DNA of 64,000 bases from Nonomuraea basaltis (GTDB lineage: Bacteria; Actinomycetota; Actinomycetes; Streptosporangiales; Streptosporangiaceae): contig NZ_VCJS01000007.1 in NCBI RefSeq assembly GCF_005893125.1, positions 79,145 to 143,144 of the forward strand, given 5' to 3'. A program made the position numbers and the translations under genes. The notes beneath the pieces were generated by a model. It worked only from the letters and a program-made list of their open reading frames with translations. It was not told the origin of the DNA and did not search any database. Within the stretch, counting starts at the first letter, position 1; each line of letters begins with the position of its first letter. Below are positions 36,551-45,942 of the stretch, one piece after another.

Positions 36551-37444
36551 TCATTCCGTCGTCCGTTCTGGGATGTGGGCGAGCTTGTCGGGGTTGCTGA
36601 CGACGTAGATGTCGCGCACGTGCCCGCCGTCGGCGTCCAGGTCGAGGACCATCACGGCGAACGGCGAGTCCCGCGCGAACACCACCGCGGAGGGCTCTCC
36701 GTTGACCTGCTGGTACCGGACTTCCGGGCCCTCGACGGTGCGCGCGTTGGCGACGAGCAGCCGGGCCACGTTGTCGCGGCCCTTGACGGGACGCGGGCCG
36801 CCTGCCGCCGACTTGCCTCCGCCGTCGGACCACAGCGTGACCTCGGGCGCGAGCATCTCCATCAGCGCGGTCAGATCGCCGCCGAACGCGGCGTCGATGA
36901 ACCGCTCGGTCACCCGCTGCTGCGTTCGCCGGTCGATCCGGGCCCGGGGGCGCCGGGCCCGAACATGCTCGCGGGACCGGTGCGCGATCTGGCGCACCGC
37001 CGCCGGCGTGCGATCGATCATGGCCGCGATCTCGGTGTGCGCGTAGGCGAACACCTCATGCAGGATGAACACCGCGCGCTCCAGAGGGGTGAGCGTTTCC
37101 AGTACCACCAGCAGCGCGAGCGACAGCGAGTCCGATCGCACCACGGGGTCGGCGGCGTCGCCGGAGGTGACGAGCGGTTCCGGCAGCCACGGCCCGACGT
37201 ACGTCTCGCGGCGCCGGCGCAGTGCGGTCTGCTGGGCCAGAGCCTGGTTGACCGCGATACGCACCAGGTACGCCCGAGGATGCTCGATCTGGCCCGGATC
37301 TCTGGAAGCCCACGACAACCAGGTCTCCTGGAGCACGTCCTCGGTGTCGGCGACACTGCCCAGCATGTTGTAGACGATGGAGAACAACAGCTCACGGTGA
37401 TCGGCGAACACCCGGGTGGCGTCGTCTGCCGCAGTGTCGGGCAT
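36551..37444 (-). CDS. ECF sigma factor, SigJ-type with SnoaL-like C-terminal domain
   Basis: 297 residues starting MPDTAADDATRVF, with AAGGAG upstream. Sigma region 2 contains FSIVYNMLGSVADTEDVLQ and ETWLSW. Region 4 contains LTPLERAVFILHEVFAY and the helix-turn-helix TEIAAMIDRTPAAVRQIAHR. The final ~120 residues form the SnoaL-like domain of ECF41-type factors (ERFIDAAFGGDLTALMEMLA to VSNPDKLAHI), which tunes the activity of the sigma factor without a classical anti-sigma. ECF41 sigmas usually pair with a carboxymuconolactone decarboxylase or oxidoreductase. None is adjacent here; the nearest AhpD-like gene is at 47.7 kb. Confidence 0.9.
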   Translation of the reverse strand: MPDTAADDATRVFADHRELLFSIVYNMLGSVADTEDVLQETWLSWASRDPGQIEHPRAYLVRIAVNQALAQQTALRRRRETYVGPWLPEPLVTSGDAADPVVRSDSLSLALLVVLETLTPLERAVFILHEVFAYAHTEIAAMIDRTPAAVRQIAHRSREHVRARRPRARIDRRTQQRVTERFIDAAFGGDLTALMEMLAPEVTLWSDGGGKSAAGGPRPVKGRDNVARLLVANARTVEGPEVRYQQVNGEPSAVVFARDSPFAVMVLDLDADGGHVRDIYVVSNPDKLAHIPERTTE

Positions 37445-37483
37445 CACGGGACTCCTTGTCGGTGTGAACGCAGCTATGAGTCC

Positions 37484-37714
37484 TCAGCCGGTGCCGGTGT
37501 GACGTCTATCGGGAAAATGTGTCCCAGGTCTCACCCGCATGGAAATTCTTCGCCCGCGGCGCGACACCAACCCGGCCAGCGCGACCAAGGCGCCGATGAT
37601 GACCACCGGGTGCCACACCACCTGGACGAACCTGCGCCTGTCGGCGGCCGGCAGGCAGGTGCGCACGAGCGGCCCGGCGATGGTGTTCCCGTACGTCAGA
37701 AATGCGGCTCGCAC
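37484..37714 (-). CDS. Small membrane protein upstream of the sigma factor
   Basis: 76 codons from GTG 37714 with AGGAG four bases upstream. The product RAAFLTYGNTIAGPLVRTC is followed by one hydrophobic segment, FVQVVWHPVVIIGALVALAG, and a basic tail. It precedes the sigma gene by 39 bases on the same strand and could be co-transcribed. A longer GTG/ATG frame to 37822 has no ribosome site. No family is recognised; codon usage is normal for the window. Confidence 0.4.
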   Translation of the reverse strand: MRAAFLTYGNTIAGPLVRTCLPAADRRRFVQVVWHPVVIIGALVALAGLVSRRGRRISMRVRPGTHFPDRRHTGTG

Positions 37715-37891
37715 GCTGCTCCTGAGGCGTGGGTGGCGCCGCAGTCCAGCCCCGGCGAGCGGGATTTGACGCCCCGCGAGGGTGTGTATTTTTACGGATC
37801 TCCAATGGGGCCTCTTCGACATCCGGTGCGGCGTAGCGATCGAAAGACCGCATGACAGCTAGACGCACCACGCATTCACTGAGAGGTCTTC

Positions 37892-38114
37892 ATGTTCAAG
37901 CGCACCCTCACCCTGTCCGGTCTGGCCCTCGCCTCCGGGGTTCTGCGAGCCCACCACGGCCCGGCGAATCAGTTTCCAGGAGTCGCTGGTGTTCGAAGGG
38001 ATCCACGAACAGAGCTACCGCGCGCTCGGCTACGAGCTCATCGACATCCCTGCCGGCGACCTCGAACATCGCCTCGCCGCGGTGAGCTCCGTGATCTCGT
38101 TGCACGCTTCATGA
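37892..38114 (+). pseudogene. Fused gene fragments: secreted-protein signal peptide and AAA ATPase C-terminus
   Basis: An ATG at 37892 with GAGAGG upstream encodes MFKRTLTLSGLALASGV, the signal peptide of a small secreted actinomycete protein, which stops making sense after about 20 codons. From about 37965 another frame reads RISFQESLVFEGIHEQSYR and then ALGYELIDIPAGDLEHRLAA to a stop at 38114. This is the C-terminus of an AAA_28-type ATP-binding protein. The two pieces are joined without any complete gene, the mark of a deletion. Confidence 0.6.
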
Positions 38115-38127
38115 ACGACGCCTGGCG

Positions 38128-38241
38128 TCACGCGTCGGTGCGGGCCTCGATCCGGGCGAGGGCGTCGGCGCTCCAGCTCCATGTCATGTCGACGCCCTGG
38201 TAGGCGCCGGCGTCGATGGTGATGCGCTCGCGGGCGGTCAT
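38128..38241 (-). pseudogene. Truncated gene start downstream of the arabinofuranosidase
   Basis: An ATG overlapping the GH51 stop (ATGA at 38238-38241) opens a 37-codon frame, [19 protein letters not shown] and then TWSWSADALARIEARTDA. Such coupling is normal for a real operon partner, but the frame ends at the boundary with the neighbouring AAA ATPase fragment. I read it as the surviving N-terminus of a lost arabinose-pathway gene; its family cannot be told. Confidence 0.45.
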
Positions 38242-39767
38242 GCGAGGCGTCCCTCCACGGTGACGAAGGAGTGGGCGGGCAGGTGCACCCGCAGCCCGGT
38301 GCCGGTGGCCGTGATCTGCTCGTGGGAGCGGGGGGCGACGGCGCGGGGCGCCTCGGGCGTGTTGTGGGTCTGCGGTGACCCGGCGGTGAGGATCCGGGAG
38401 GCGACCTCGCCCAGGAGACCCCCGCGCAGGTCCAGCTCGACGTCGGCCGCGTCGGCCGCGTCCAGGTTGGACAGCGAGATGAGCACCCGGTCGTCCTTGC
38501 GGCTGGCCGACATCGAGACGGTCGCCAGAGTGTCCGGCCCGACCTCGCGGGCCGGCGCGTCCGAGAGGAGGTCGACGCGCAGCGAGGCGGCGTCCTGGTG
38601 TCCCTTGTTCATCTCGAACACGTGGTAGGTGGGCGTGAGGACGAGCGCCCCGGAGCCGGGGTCGGTAAGGATCATCGCCTGCAGCACGTTCACCGTCTGG
38701 GCGATGTTGGCCATCACCAGCCGGTCGGCGTGGCGGTGGAAGATGTCGAAGTGCAGGCTCGCCACCAGGGCGTCCCGAAGGGTGTTCTGCTGGTAGAGGA
38801 AGCCGGGGTTGGTGCCCGGCTCGACGTTCCACCACGTTCCCCACTCGTCCATGACCAGGCCCACGGTCTTGCTCGGGTCGTAGCAGTCCATCACGTTCGA
38901 GTGGCCAGTGAGGAGCTCGTCGGTGCGGGCGGCCTGGACCATGGTGCGGTAGTAGTCGTCGGTGTCGAACACCGTGGCGGCGCCCTTGTCCTCCCAGGTG
39001 CCGGAGACCGTGTAGTAGTGCAGCGACAGAGCCTGGAAGAACCCGCCAGGACGGCGCGCGCAGCCGAGCCGGCCGAGCGTCTTCATGAGCGTCTCCGTCC
39101 AGGTGTAGTCGTCGGAGTTCGCGCCCGCGGCGATGCGATACAGCCGGTTGCCGCCGTGGTCGCGGCAGAACGTGGCGTACCGGCGCGCCTCGTCGGCGTA
39201 GTGCTGGGCGGTCATGTTGCCCCCGCATCCCCAGGCCTCGTTGCCGATGCCCCAGAAGCGCACCCGCCAGGGTTCGTCCCGGCCGTTGGCCTTGCGCAGG
39301 CGGACCATGGGGGAGTCGCCGTCGCGGGTGAGGTACTCGACCCAGTCGCTCATCTCCTTGACCGTGCCGGAGCCCAGGTTGCCGTTGATGTAGGGCTCGG
39401 CCCCGAGCAGCTCGCACAGAGTCATGAACTCGTGTGTTCCGAAGTGGTTGTTCTCCTCGACGTTGCCCCAGTGCGTGTTCACCATCGCCGGACGCTGATC
39501 CTTGGGGCCGACGCCGTCCATCCAGTGGTACTCGTCGGCGAAGCAGCCACCGGGCCAGCGAAGGTTGGGGATGTTCAAGGCGCGCAGCGCTTCGACGACA
39601 TCCAGGCGGATTCCGGCGGCGTTCGGAATGTCGCTGTCCTCGCCCACGTAGAACCCGCCGTAGACGCACCGGCCCAGGTGCTCGGCGAAATGGCCGTACA
39701 GATGCCTGCTGATCGCGGGGCCTTTGACGTCCACATTGATAACGGCGGACACGACAACGTTGCTCAT
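38238..39767 (-). CDS. abfA: Alpha-L-arabinofuranosidase, GH51
   Basis: 509 residues, the usual size of intracellular GH51 enzymes, without a signal peptide. The acid/base glutamate lies in [12 protein letters not shown] and the nucleophile in [11 protein letters not shown]. Other family features are [17 protein letters not shown] near the N-terminus and [17 protein letters not shown]. The C-terminal beta-sandwich carries [10 protein letters not shown]. It removes arabinose side chains from imported arabino-oligosaccharides. An AAGGG site precedes ATG 39767. It was probably the first gene of an arabinan/arabinoxylan operon now cut short downstream. Confidence 0.95.
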   Translation of the reverse strand: MSNVVVSAVINVDVKGPAISRHLYGHFAEHLGRCVYGGFYVGEDSDIPNAAGIRLDVVEALRALNIPNLRWPGGCFADEYHWMDGVGPKDQRPAMVNTHWGNVEENNHFGTHEFMTLCELLGAEPYINGNLGSGTVKEMSDWVEYLTRDGDSPMVRLRKANGRDEPWRVRFWGIGNEAWGCGGNMTAQHYADEARRYATFCRDHGGNRLYRIAAGANSDDYTWTETLMKTLGRLGCARRPGGFFQALSLHYYTVSGTWEDKGAATVFDTDDYYRTMVQAARTDELLTGHSNVMDCYDPSKTVGLVMDEWGTWWNVEPGTNPGFLYQQNTLRDALVASLHFDIFHRHADRLVMANIAQTVNVLQAMILTDPGSGALVLTPTYHVFEMNKGHQDAASLRVDLLSDAPAREVGPDTLATVSMSASRKDDRVLISLSNLDAADAADVELDLRGGLLGEVASRILTAGSPQTHNTPEAPRAVAPRSHEQITATGTGLRVHLPAHSFVTVEGRLA

Positions 39768-40021
39768 GATGAAACCCTTCTCGTCATATCAATGAAATGA
39801 TCACATGGTGCGAACGGCCCGGGTCCTGGCACAGGAAAACGGCGCGGGCGGCGGAGTGCAGCAGGCAGCCGACGACGTCGTACGTGAGCAGCGCCCCGAC
39901 CGCACACTCGCCCGTCAACCACAGGACGACCGCGGCCGGTCGGCAAGGGGGGTGGCGGCCTCCCTCACTTCACCGATGCCCAGCCGGGCACCAGCCGGCG
40001 CAATCCGGCAAATCAGATGAT

Positions 40022-40432
40022 CTACCGTTGATCGCCCGCTAGAGGAAGTCCGCGTCCGAACACCCGCTCAACGGCGATGCGGGTAAGCCAGCCAAGGCCC
40101 GCGGTGAAGAGCGGCGGCCACACGATCGGCCCGAAGGTGTAACCGGCCAGCACCGCCAGCGGTATCCACACGCGGTGCACCGCCTGGAAGAGCAGCCCCG
40201 GCGGGCGGACCCCGGCCAGGCGGACCAGGTCGGGCAGAGCGAAGAACAGCAGCATGGCGGCCGTGGTCGGCAGGCCGTACTTGACGCTCTCGAAAACGGC
40301 GAACGCGGCCAGGAACAGCGCGAGCACCCCCCAGCCGATCCTCCGCATCCAACCGGCGACGCCAAGACGGCTGCCGGCTCCCGTGGCGCGCTGGGACGCG
40401 TCGTCCTGCGTGTGTTCGGTGGTCACTCCCAC
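40022..40432 (-). CDS. Small membrane protein, possibly DUF4260-like
   Basis: 136 residues with a polar N-terminus and four hydrophobic segments: WGVLALFLAAFAVFESVKYG, AAMLLFFALPDLVRLAG, WIPLAVLAGYTFGPIVWP and AGLGWLTRIAVERVFG. The LFFALPDL segment and the VHRVWIP histidine resemble DUF4260 membrane proteins, but the match is loose. It is divergent from the dienelactone hydrolase gene with a 74-base gap. Confidence 0.65.
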   Translation of the reverse strand: MGVTTEHTQDDASQRATGAGSRLGVAGWMRRIGWGVLALFLAAFAVFESVKYGLPTTAAMLLFFALPDLVRLAGVRPPGLLFQAVHRVWIPLAVLAGYTFGPIVWPPLFTAGLGWLTRIAVERVFGRGLPLAGDQR

Positions 40433-40506
40433 AGCGTAGGCCAGGCAGTTGACGCCTAAACTCCGTTACGTTGCGTTTCGATCTTTCGGTCGGCTAAGGA
40501 GTGCTG

Positions 40507-41241
40507 ATGAGGCAAAACGTGCGCATTCCGCTGCCAGATGGCAGTGCACTGGCGGCGACGGTGGCACTGCCGGAGGGGACTCTACCTGCGGCCGGATGGC
40601 CGGGGATGGTGGTCGTCCACGAGATCTACGGCGTCGAACCGGACATGCTGGATGTGGTGGACCTGTTCGCCGAACATGGATACGCGGCGGTCTTACCTGA
40701 TTTGTACAGCCACGGCACCAGAATCGGGTGCCTGTCGCGGGCCATGCACCAGTTCGCGACCGGTAAGCCGGGGCGGCCGGCCGCGGACATCGATGCCACC
40801 CGGCGATGGCTGGCCGGCCGCGAAGACGTCGACGGTGGCCGGCTCGGTGTGATCGGATTCTGTATGGGCGGTGGGTTCGCCCTCGCGTACGCGGCGAGCG
40901 CGCCGCCCGGCGTGCGAGCCGCGTCGGTGAACTATGGCGCGGTTCCCCGGGACCAGGAAGAGCTGCGGCCGGTGTGTCCGGTCGTGGGTTCCTACGGCGG
41001 TCGCGACCAAGGGTTCCGGCCGCACGGCACGCGGCTGCAGCAGCACATGAGGGCGCTCGGAATCGAGCACGACGTCGAGATCTATCCGGCCGCCGGGCAT
41101 TCCTTCATGACGGACGGCCATCATCCCATCGCGAAACTCGCGCTGTTCCCGCTGCGTCACGGCCTCGTCCGCCCAGCAGCGGACGACGCATGGCAGCGCA
41201 CATTCGCCTTCTTCGACAAACATGTCGCGAACCATGAGTAG
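40507..41241 (+). CDS. Dienelactone hydrolase family protein
   Basis: 244 residues starting at ATG 40507 with AAGGAG six bases upstream. The catalytic cysteine lies in VIGFCMGGGFA, the usual GxCxGG site of dienelactone hydrolases. VVVHEIYGVEPDMLDVVDLF supplies the conserved glutamate that activates the thiol. The acid and histidine are in GSYGGRDQGF and YPAAGHSFMT. The family opens dienelactones in aromatic degradation; many members act on other esters. It stands alone. Confidence 0.93.
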   Translation: MRQNVRIPLPDGSALAATVALPEGTLPAAGWPGMVVVHEIYGVEPDMLDVVDLFAEHGYAAVLPDLYSHGTRIGCLSRAMHQFATGKPGRPAADIDATRRWLAGREDVDGGRLGVIGFCMGGGFALAYAASAPPGVRAASVNYGAVPRDQEELRPVCPVVGSYGGRDQGFRPHGTRLQQHMRALGIEHDVEIYPAAGHSFMTDGHHPIAKLALFPLRHGLVRPAADDAWQRTFAFFDKHVANHE

Positions 41242-41372
41242 CGCCGGCCAGCGGCGAGACATCTGTCGAGTGACGATGATCGCGCGGGTTACCATTCATC
41301 GATCCCAAATGTGCTGGGAGCGCCAGCGCGCGCTCGGCTCCGGCCCATGTCCGCGGCCGGGGCCCCGTCCGG

Positions 41373-41843
41373 TCAGGCCTGTGCGGTGATGTTGCTGGTG
41401 AGCCGCCGCAACAGGGTCTTGGTCTGCTCCATCTCCTCGTCGGTCAGTCCCATGATGGCGTCCAGGGAGGGGACCAGGACGCGGGCGCGCCGGCGCAGGT
41501 CCGTGCCCTCGTCGGTGAGCGACACCTGGACCTGCCGTTCGTCGTCGGTGCGGCGGCGGCGGACCACCAGGCCGTTCGCCTCCAGGCGCTTGAGCAGGGG
41601 AGTCAGGGTCCCGTAGTCGAGGTGGAGCTTGGCGCCGAGGCCCTTGACCGAGGACGGGCCGTTCTCGTACAGCGCGACCAGGACCAGGTATTGCGGGTAG
41701 GTCAAACCGATGTCGTCGAGCAGCGGCCGGTAGGCGTTGGTCACCGCGCGGTGCGCGGAGTACAGGATGAAGCACAGGAACTCGTCCAGGCGCAGGAATT
41801 CCTCCTCCTGGGCCTCGGCCTCGGCGGCACGTGTGGATGGCAT
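41373..41843 (-). CDS. MarR-family regulator, OhrR-like
   Basis: About 156 residues from ATG 41843 (AGAAGG upstream; ATG 41891 is a longer alternative). The N-terminal FLCFILYSAHRAV carries the single reactive cysteine position of OhrR-type peroxide sensors, with the partner tyrosines in LYSAHR and GLTYPQYLVL. The winged helix is KLHLDYGTLTPLLKRLEANG, then RRRTDDERQVQVSLTDEG. It should sense organic hydroperoxides or electrophiles by cysteine oxidation. It diverges from two alpha/beta-hydrolase genes, and paired palindromes lie in between; no ohr gene is adjacent. Confidence 0.88.
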   Translation of the reverse strand: MPSTRAAEAEAQEEEFLRLDEFLCFILYSAHRAVTNAYRPLLDDIGLTYPQYLVLVALYENGPSSVKGLGAKLHLDYGTLTPLLKRLEANGLVVRRRRTDDERQVQVSLTDEGTDLRRRARVLVPSLDAIMGLTDEEMEQTKTLLRRLTSNITAQA

Positions 41844-41970
41844 GGGGGCCTTCTCTCTGCTCGTGTCTTCGGCGTTCGTGTTGTGAGGCATCGCTTCGGG
41901 GCCGTCTCTGCCGAGGAGCAGAGGTGTCCTGCCCGTTCTCCGTGGCCATCGTACCTCTTTCAGAGCTCAA

Positions 41971-42002
41971 AAGTTAATGTCGCACATTTAACTTGTGCAC
42001 AA
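41971..42002. promoter_or_regulatory. Operator region of the OhrR-like regulator
   Basis: Arms AAGTTAA (41971-41977) and TTAACTT (41988-41994) form an inverted repeat. It runs into the perfect palindrome TTGTGCACAA (41993-42002). This AT-rich island lies between the divergent regulator and hydrolase genes, as expected for MarR-type binding. Confidence 0.55.
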
Positions 42003-42105
42003 GGTAATCGTGCCCTAGTGTCTTGCCCAGCTGAGAGAGGGGGCGCACCGGCCACCGGAGCAGCCCCCAACCCCGCAGCCTCTACCACCGGCAAGGAGCA
42101 CGAAG

Positions 42106-43077
42106 ATGTCCGACAACCACGCCAGCCCCGCCCCCGTCCTCGAGCCCGCCGCCGCCGCGTTCGTCCAGGCCACCGCCACCCCGCCGTTCCTGTTCCAGGT
42201 GCCGCCGGCGGAGGGGCGCGCCGCGGTGGACGGGGTCCAGTCCGGCGAGATCGTCAAGCCCGAGGTCGACGAGGAGTGGATCACCGTCGAGGGCGGCCCG
42301 ACCGGATCGGTCAAGGCACGCATCGTCAAGCCGAAGGGAGTCACCGGCCCCCTCCCGGTCGTCATCTACATCCACGGCGCCGGATGGGTCTTCGGCAACG
42401 CCCACACGCACGACCGCCTGGTCCGGGAGCTCGCCGTCGGCGCCGGCGCCGCCGTGGTCTTCTCCGAGTACGACCGCTCGCCCGAGCATCGCTACCCGGT
42501 CGCCATCGAGCAGAACTACGCGGTCGCCCGCTGGGTGGTCACCGAGGGGGCCGGCAAGGGCCTGGACGCCTCCCGCATCGCCGTGGCCGGCGACTCCGTC
42601 GGTGGCAACATGGCCGCCGCCCTGACGCTGATGGCCAAGGAGCGCGGGGACGTGCCGCTGGTCCAGCAGGTGCTCTTCTACCCGGTCACCGACGCCGGCT
42701 TCGACACCGGCTCCTACCACCAGTTCGCCGAGGGCTACTTCCTGCGCCGCGACGCCATGCAGTGGTTCTGGGACCAGTACACCACCGACGAGAGCCGGCG
42801 GGCGCAGATCACCGCCTCCCCGCTGCGCGCCACCACCGAGCAACTCACCGGGCTGCCGCCGGCCCTGATCATCACCGCCGAGGCCGACGTCCTGCGCGAC
42901 GAGGGCGAGGCCTACGCCGCCAAACTGCGCGCCGCGGGCGTCCCGGTCATCGCCACCCGCTACCTCGGCATCATCCACGACTTCGTGATGCTCAACCCCC
43001 TGCGCGAGACGCACGCCGCCCAGGCCGCCATCGACCAGGCCGTCCGCACCCTGCGTACCGCCCTGCACAAGAGCTGA
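42106..43077 (+). CDS. Alpha/beta hydrolase, hormone-sensitive lipase family
   Basis: 323 residues with an AAGGAG-type site upstream. The oxyanion-hole motif IYIHGAGWVFGNAHTH is the HGGG variant of the HSL/acetyl-esterase family, the nucleophile is in VAGDSVGGNMAA, the acid is in TAEADVLRDEG and the histidine is in GIIHDFVML. It hydrolyses short-chain esters in the cytoplasm. It is transcribed away from the OhrR-like regulator and is probably its main target. Confidence 0.93.
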   Translation: MSDNHASPAPVLEPAAAAFVQATATPPFLFQVPPAEGRAAVDGVQSGEIVKPEVDEEWITVEGGPTGSVKARIVKPKGVTGPLPVVIYIHGAGWVFGNAHTHDRLVRELAVGAGAAVVFSEYDRSPEHRYPVAIEQNYAVARWVVTEGAGKGLDASRIAVAGDSVGGNMAAALTLMAKERGDVPLVQQVLFYPVTDAGFDTGSYHQFAEGYFLRRDAMQWFWDQYTTDESRRAQITASPLRATTEQLTGLPPALIITAEADVLRDEGEAYAAKLRAAGVPVIATRYLGIIHDFVMLNPLRETHAAQAAIDQAVRTLRTALHKS

Positions 43078-43178
43078 ACCCGCCTGGGGCGCGGCAGGAG
43101 CGCATTGAACGCGGCGCACCCGCGACCGCACCACCGCAAGATCTTCATTCGTCTGCGACCACCCTCAAGGAGAACGTC

Positions 43179-44030
43179 ATGTTCGGTTCCTCTCGCACCC
43201 GCTCGACCGTCCGTGCCCTCGCCGCCGTGGCCCTCGGTCCGATCGTGGCCGGCTCGCTGCTGGCCGCCGGCGCACTGAGCGCCGCCGCCGCCCCGCAGAA
43301 GGCCGAGACGGCCAAGGCCAAGCCGACCATCGTGCTCGTCCACGGCGCCTTCGCCGACGCCTCCAGCTGGTCCGACGTCATCCGGCGCCTGCAGCGCGAC
43401 GGCTACCCCGTCCTCGCCACGGCCAACCCGCTGCGCGGGCTGAGCGATGACGCCGCCTACGTGCGCAGCGTCCTGGACACCGTGGAGGGGCCGGTGGTCC
43501 TGGTCGGCCACTCCTACGGCGGCTCGGTCATCACCCAGGCCGCCGCCGGGGACCCGGACGTCAAGGCGCTGGTCTACATCGCCGCGTTCATCCCCGACGC
43601 CGGCGAGAGCGCCGGTGAGCTGGCCGGCAAGTTCCCCGGCAGCACCCTGGGGGAGACCCTGAGCACCGCCCCCTACCCGCTGCCCGGCGGCGGCACCGGC
43701 ACCGAGCTGACCATCAAGCAGGACAAGTTCCGCAACCAGTTCGCCGCCGACGTGCCCGCCACCACCGCCGCGATCATGGCGGCCACCCAGCGGCCGGTCT
43801 CCACCCTCGCGCTGGAGGAGAAGGCCACCAAGGCCGCCTGGAAGGACATCCGCTCCTACGCCCTGATCGCCGGCAAGGATCAGAACATCCCGCCCAAGGC
43901 CCAGCAGTGGATGGCCGAGCGCGCCGACGCCCGCACCGTCACCGTCGAGGACGCCTCGCACGCGATCTCGGTCTCCGAGCCCGAAGTGGTCACCGACCTC
44001 ATCCGCCGCGCGGCCCGCGACACCCGCTGA
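43179..44030 (+). CDS. Secreted alpha/beta hydrolase
   Basis: 283 residues from ATG 43179 with AAGGAG nine bases upstream. A signal peptide (RALAAVALGPIVAGSLLAAG, cut after ALSAAAA) is followed by TIVLVHGAFADASSWSDVI, the nucleophile elbow VGHSYGGSVI and the late histidine VEDASHAISVSEPE. This resembles the EstC/haloperoxidase-like group often induced with OhrR-type regulators. It follows the HSL esterase after 101 bases, perhaps in one operon, and ends before a strong hairpin. Confidence 0.9.
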   Translation: MFGSSRTRSTVRALAAVALGPIVAGSLLAAGALSAAAAPQKAETAKAKPTIVLVHGAFADASSWSDVIRRLQRDGYPVLATANPLRGLSDDAAYVRSVLDTVEGPVVLVGHSYGGSVITQAAAGDPDVKALVYIAAFIPDAGESAGELAGKFPGSTLGETLSTAPYPLPGGGTGTELTIKQDKFRNQFAADVPATTAAIMAATQRPVSTLALEEKATKAAWKDIRSYALIAGKDQNIPPKAQQWMAERADARTVTVEDASHAISVSEPEVVTDLIRRAARDTR

Positions 44031-44073
44031 CACACCACGGGCCGTCACCGCCGATGGCCCGCACCCGGTCACC

Positions 44074-44103
44074 GAAGGCGACCTCCCATCGGAGGCCGCC
44101 TTC
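44074..44103 (+). terminator. Strong hairpin terminator after the secreted hydrolase
   Basis: Arms gaaggcgacctcc and ggaggccgccttc pair over 13 positions, with one G-U, around a four-base loop 43 bases after the stop. The lack of a long T-run is normal in actinomycetes. Confidence 0.7.
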
Positions 44104-44469
44104 GGCCGTTCCCCCCGATCTTCACAGAACCTCCGTGTGCACCCGCTCCTCACTCCCGCGCCTACGGGCTCTCCGCCCGACCCAGCGGGGTTCAGCGGGC
44201 GGCGGAACGGACAGCGCCGGCGCGGCCGCGCTCACCGGTGCCCCCGCCAAGACCATGGCCACCGGCCCGAATTCCGAACAGCTCTTCGCCGCCCGGTGCG
44301 CCGCGGCCTGGTGGACGTCCTTGCCGGGGTCACGACCGGTGGCAGGATCGACCCCGCGTGGAGAAGTGCGTCTTGATCTCAGGGGGGCGGGTTTACGCGA
44401 CTTGCTCACTGGGTCTGACATTTCCCGCTATGGTGCCGAAGATCCCCATACGCTGGTCACAGGAGTCCC
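44104..44469. other. Intergenic region before the kinase pair; no gene seen
   Basis: No frame here has typical codon use or a ribosome site. The last 80 bases are less GC-rich (tttacgcgacttgctcactg, then tatggt) and probably carry the kinase promoter. An ACAGGAG ribosome site (44461-44467) immediately precedes the kinase start. Confidence 0.5.
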
Positions 44470-45942
44470 ATGTCGTACGTCGAACCCCTCCGGGAAGGCG
44501 ACCCCACTGCCGTGGGGCCCTACCGGCTGTTCGGGCGTCTGGGCGCGGGCGGCCAAGGGGTGGTCTACCTGGGCCAGGGGCCCGACGGCAGGCCGGTCGC
44601 TGTCAAAGTGCTGCGTGAGGGACTCGCCGACGAGCGCTTCGCCAAGGAGATCGACGCGGCGCGCCGGGTGGAGCCGTTCTGCATCGCTCAGGTGCTCGAT
44701 GCTTCGCTGAGCGGCCGGCCGTACATCGTGACCGAGTATGTCGAGGGGCCTTCGCTCCAGCAGGCCGGCCGCCACGTCGGCGCCGACCTGCAGCGGCTCG
44801 CGGTGGCGACCGCGACCGCACTGGCGGCCGTTCATCAGGCGGGCATCGTCCATCGCGACTTCAAGCCCGCCAACGTGCTGCTCGGACAGGGCGGACCCCG
44901 GGTGATCGACTTCGGGATTGCCCGGTCTGTCGAATCGGCGCTGACGGCTACAAGCAGCATCGTGGGGACGCCCGCGTACATGGCGCCGGAGCAGCTCGCC
45001 GGGGAGCGGATCGGGCCGGCCGTCGACGTGTTCGCGTGGGCGTCGGTGATCGTGTTCGCCGCCACCGGGGTGCCTCCGTTCGGTGAGGACTCACTGCCCG
45101 CGGTGATCAATCGGATCCTGCACAACGAGCCGCAGCTCGGCGACCTGCCGCAACCGTTGCGCACGATCGTGCTGTCCTGCCTGGCCAAGGATCCGGCGCG
45201 CCGGCCGGCCATGCGGGACGTGTTGCTGCAGCTCCTGGGTGGACAGGCCCCCGGACGCCCGGAGGGTGCCGATGGCCGCGGTCCGTCCACGGTTCCCGGG
45301 CGGCGGCGGCGCGGGAGCAGGACGGCAGTCGTCGCGGGCGTCTCCGCTGTGGGGGCGCTGGCGGTGGCGGGCGCCATCGCCTGGGGGGCCACGAGCGTCT
45401 GGGGTCTTCTCCAGCAACCGCGACCGAGTACGCAGGCACTGGCGTTCACCTCAGCCGGGACGCCGACGCCGACGCCGACGAAAACGCACCAGCGCCCGAA
45501 AAAGACCAAAAGTCCGTCAACGGCGAAACCGTCGACCACGACGAAGCCGACCGTGAGGCGGACCGCGAAGCCGACTCAGTCCGCTCCCAGACCGACGACC
45601 TCATCGGCGCGGCCCTCCTCGGGGAGCGGTTCCTTCCGGATCGTGTGGGTGCGAGTCATCGGTCCCAGGGAGGCCGACTCCCCGGAGTGCGTGTTCAACC
45701 ATGGCAACATCTCCGGCCTGGTTGAGGGGACCAAACTGGCCACCACGTTCCGCTACGAATGGATCCTCGACGGACGGGTGGTGTCGCGCTCCGAGGGCGT
45801 CATCGCCGAAACCCACACCCGGCAGGTCGTCGGCCCGCTCGTGCAGTCGGACGGCCCTCACCAGGTCACCCTCCGCATCACCTCGCCGGCGACGGTGTCG
45901 AAGAGGTTCTCGTTCACCATCTGCCCGAGTGGGACCGATTGA
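44470..45942 (+). CDS. Membrane Ser/Thr protein kinase, first of a tandem pair
   Basis: 490 residues. The kinase domain (about 17-240) has the Gly loop LGAGGQGVVYLG, lysine in VAVKVL (K46), catalytic HRDFKPANVLL (D130), DFG in VIDFGIARS (D147) and APE in YMAPEQLAG. A basic hinge and one membrane helix (about 288-310) follow. A Pro/Thr/Lys-rich stalk comes next, with PTPTPTKTHQRPKKTK and AKPSTTTKP-type repeats. The extracellular C-terminal domain (about 385-490) has beta-sandwich features and two cysteines (SPECVFNH, FTICPSG). It should sense something outside the cell. Its stop overlaps the next kinase start (TGATG). Confidence 0.93.
   Translation: MSYVEPLREGDPTAVGPYRLFGRLGAGGQGVVYLGQGPDGRPVAVKVLREGLADERFAKEIDAARRVEPFCIAQVLDASLSGRPYIVTEYVEGPSLQQAGRHVGADLQRLAVATATALAAVHQAGIVHRDFKPANVLLGQGGPRVIDFGIARSVESALTATSSIVGTPAYMAPEQLAGERIGPAVDVFAWASVIVFAATGVPPFGEDSLPAVINRILHNEPQLGDLPQPLRTIVLSCLAKDPARRPAMRDVLLQLLGGQAPGRPEGADGRGPSTVPGRRRRGSRTAVVAGVSAVGALAVAGAIAWGATSVWGLLQQPRPSTQALAFTSAGTPTPTPTKTHQRPKKTKSPSTAKPSTTTKPTVRRTAKPTQSAPRPTTSSARPSSGSGSFRIVWVRVIGPREADSPECVFNHGNISGLVEGTKLATTFRYEWILDGRVVSRSEGVIAETHTRQVVGPLVQSDGPHQVTLRITSPATVSKRFSFTICPSGTD

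Noticed and set aside
39797..40042. An 81-codon plus-strand frame upstream of the arabinofuranosidase
   Set aside because: The product is Arg/Pro/Ser-rich without any motif and has no ribosome site.
44122..44421. A 99-codon minus-strand frame in the gap before the kinases
   Set aside because: Codon use and composition (Arg/Pro/Ala runs) are not those of genes here, and no ribosome site is present.
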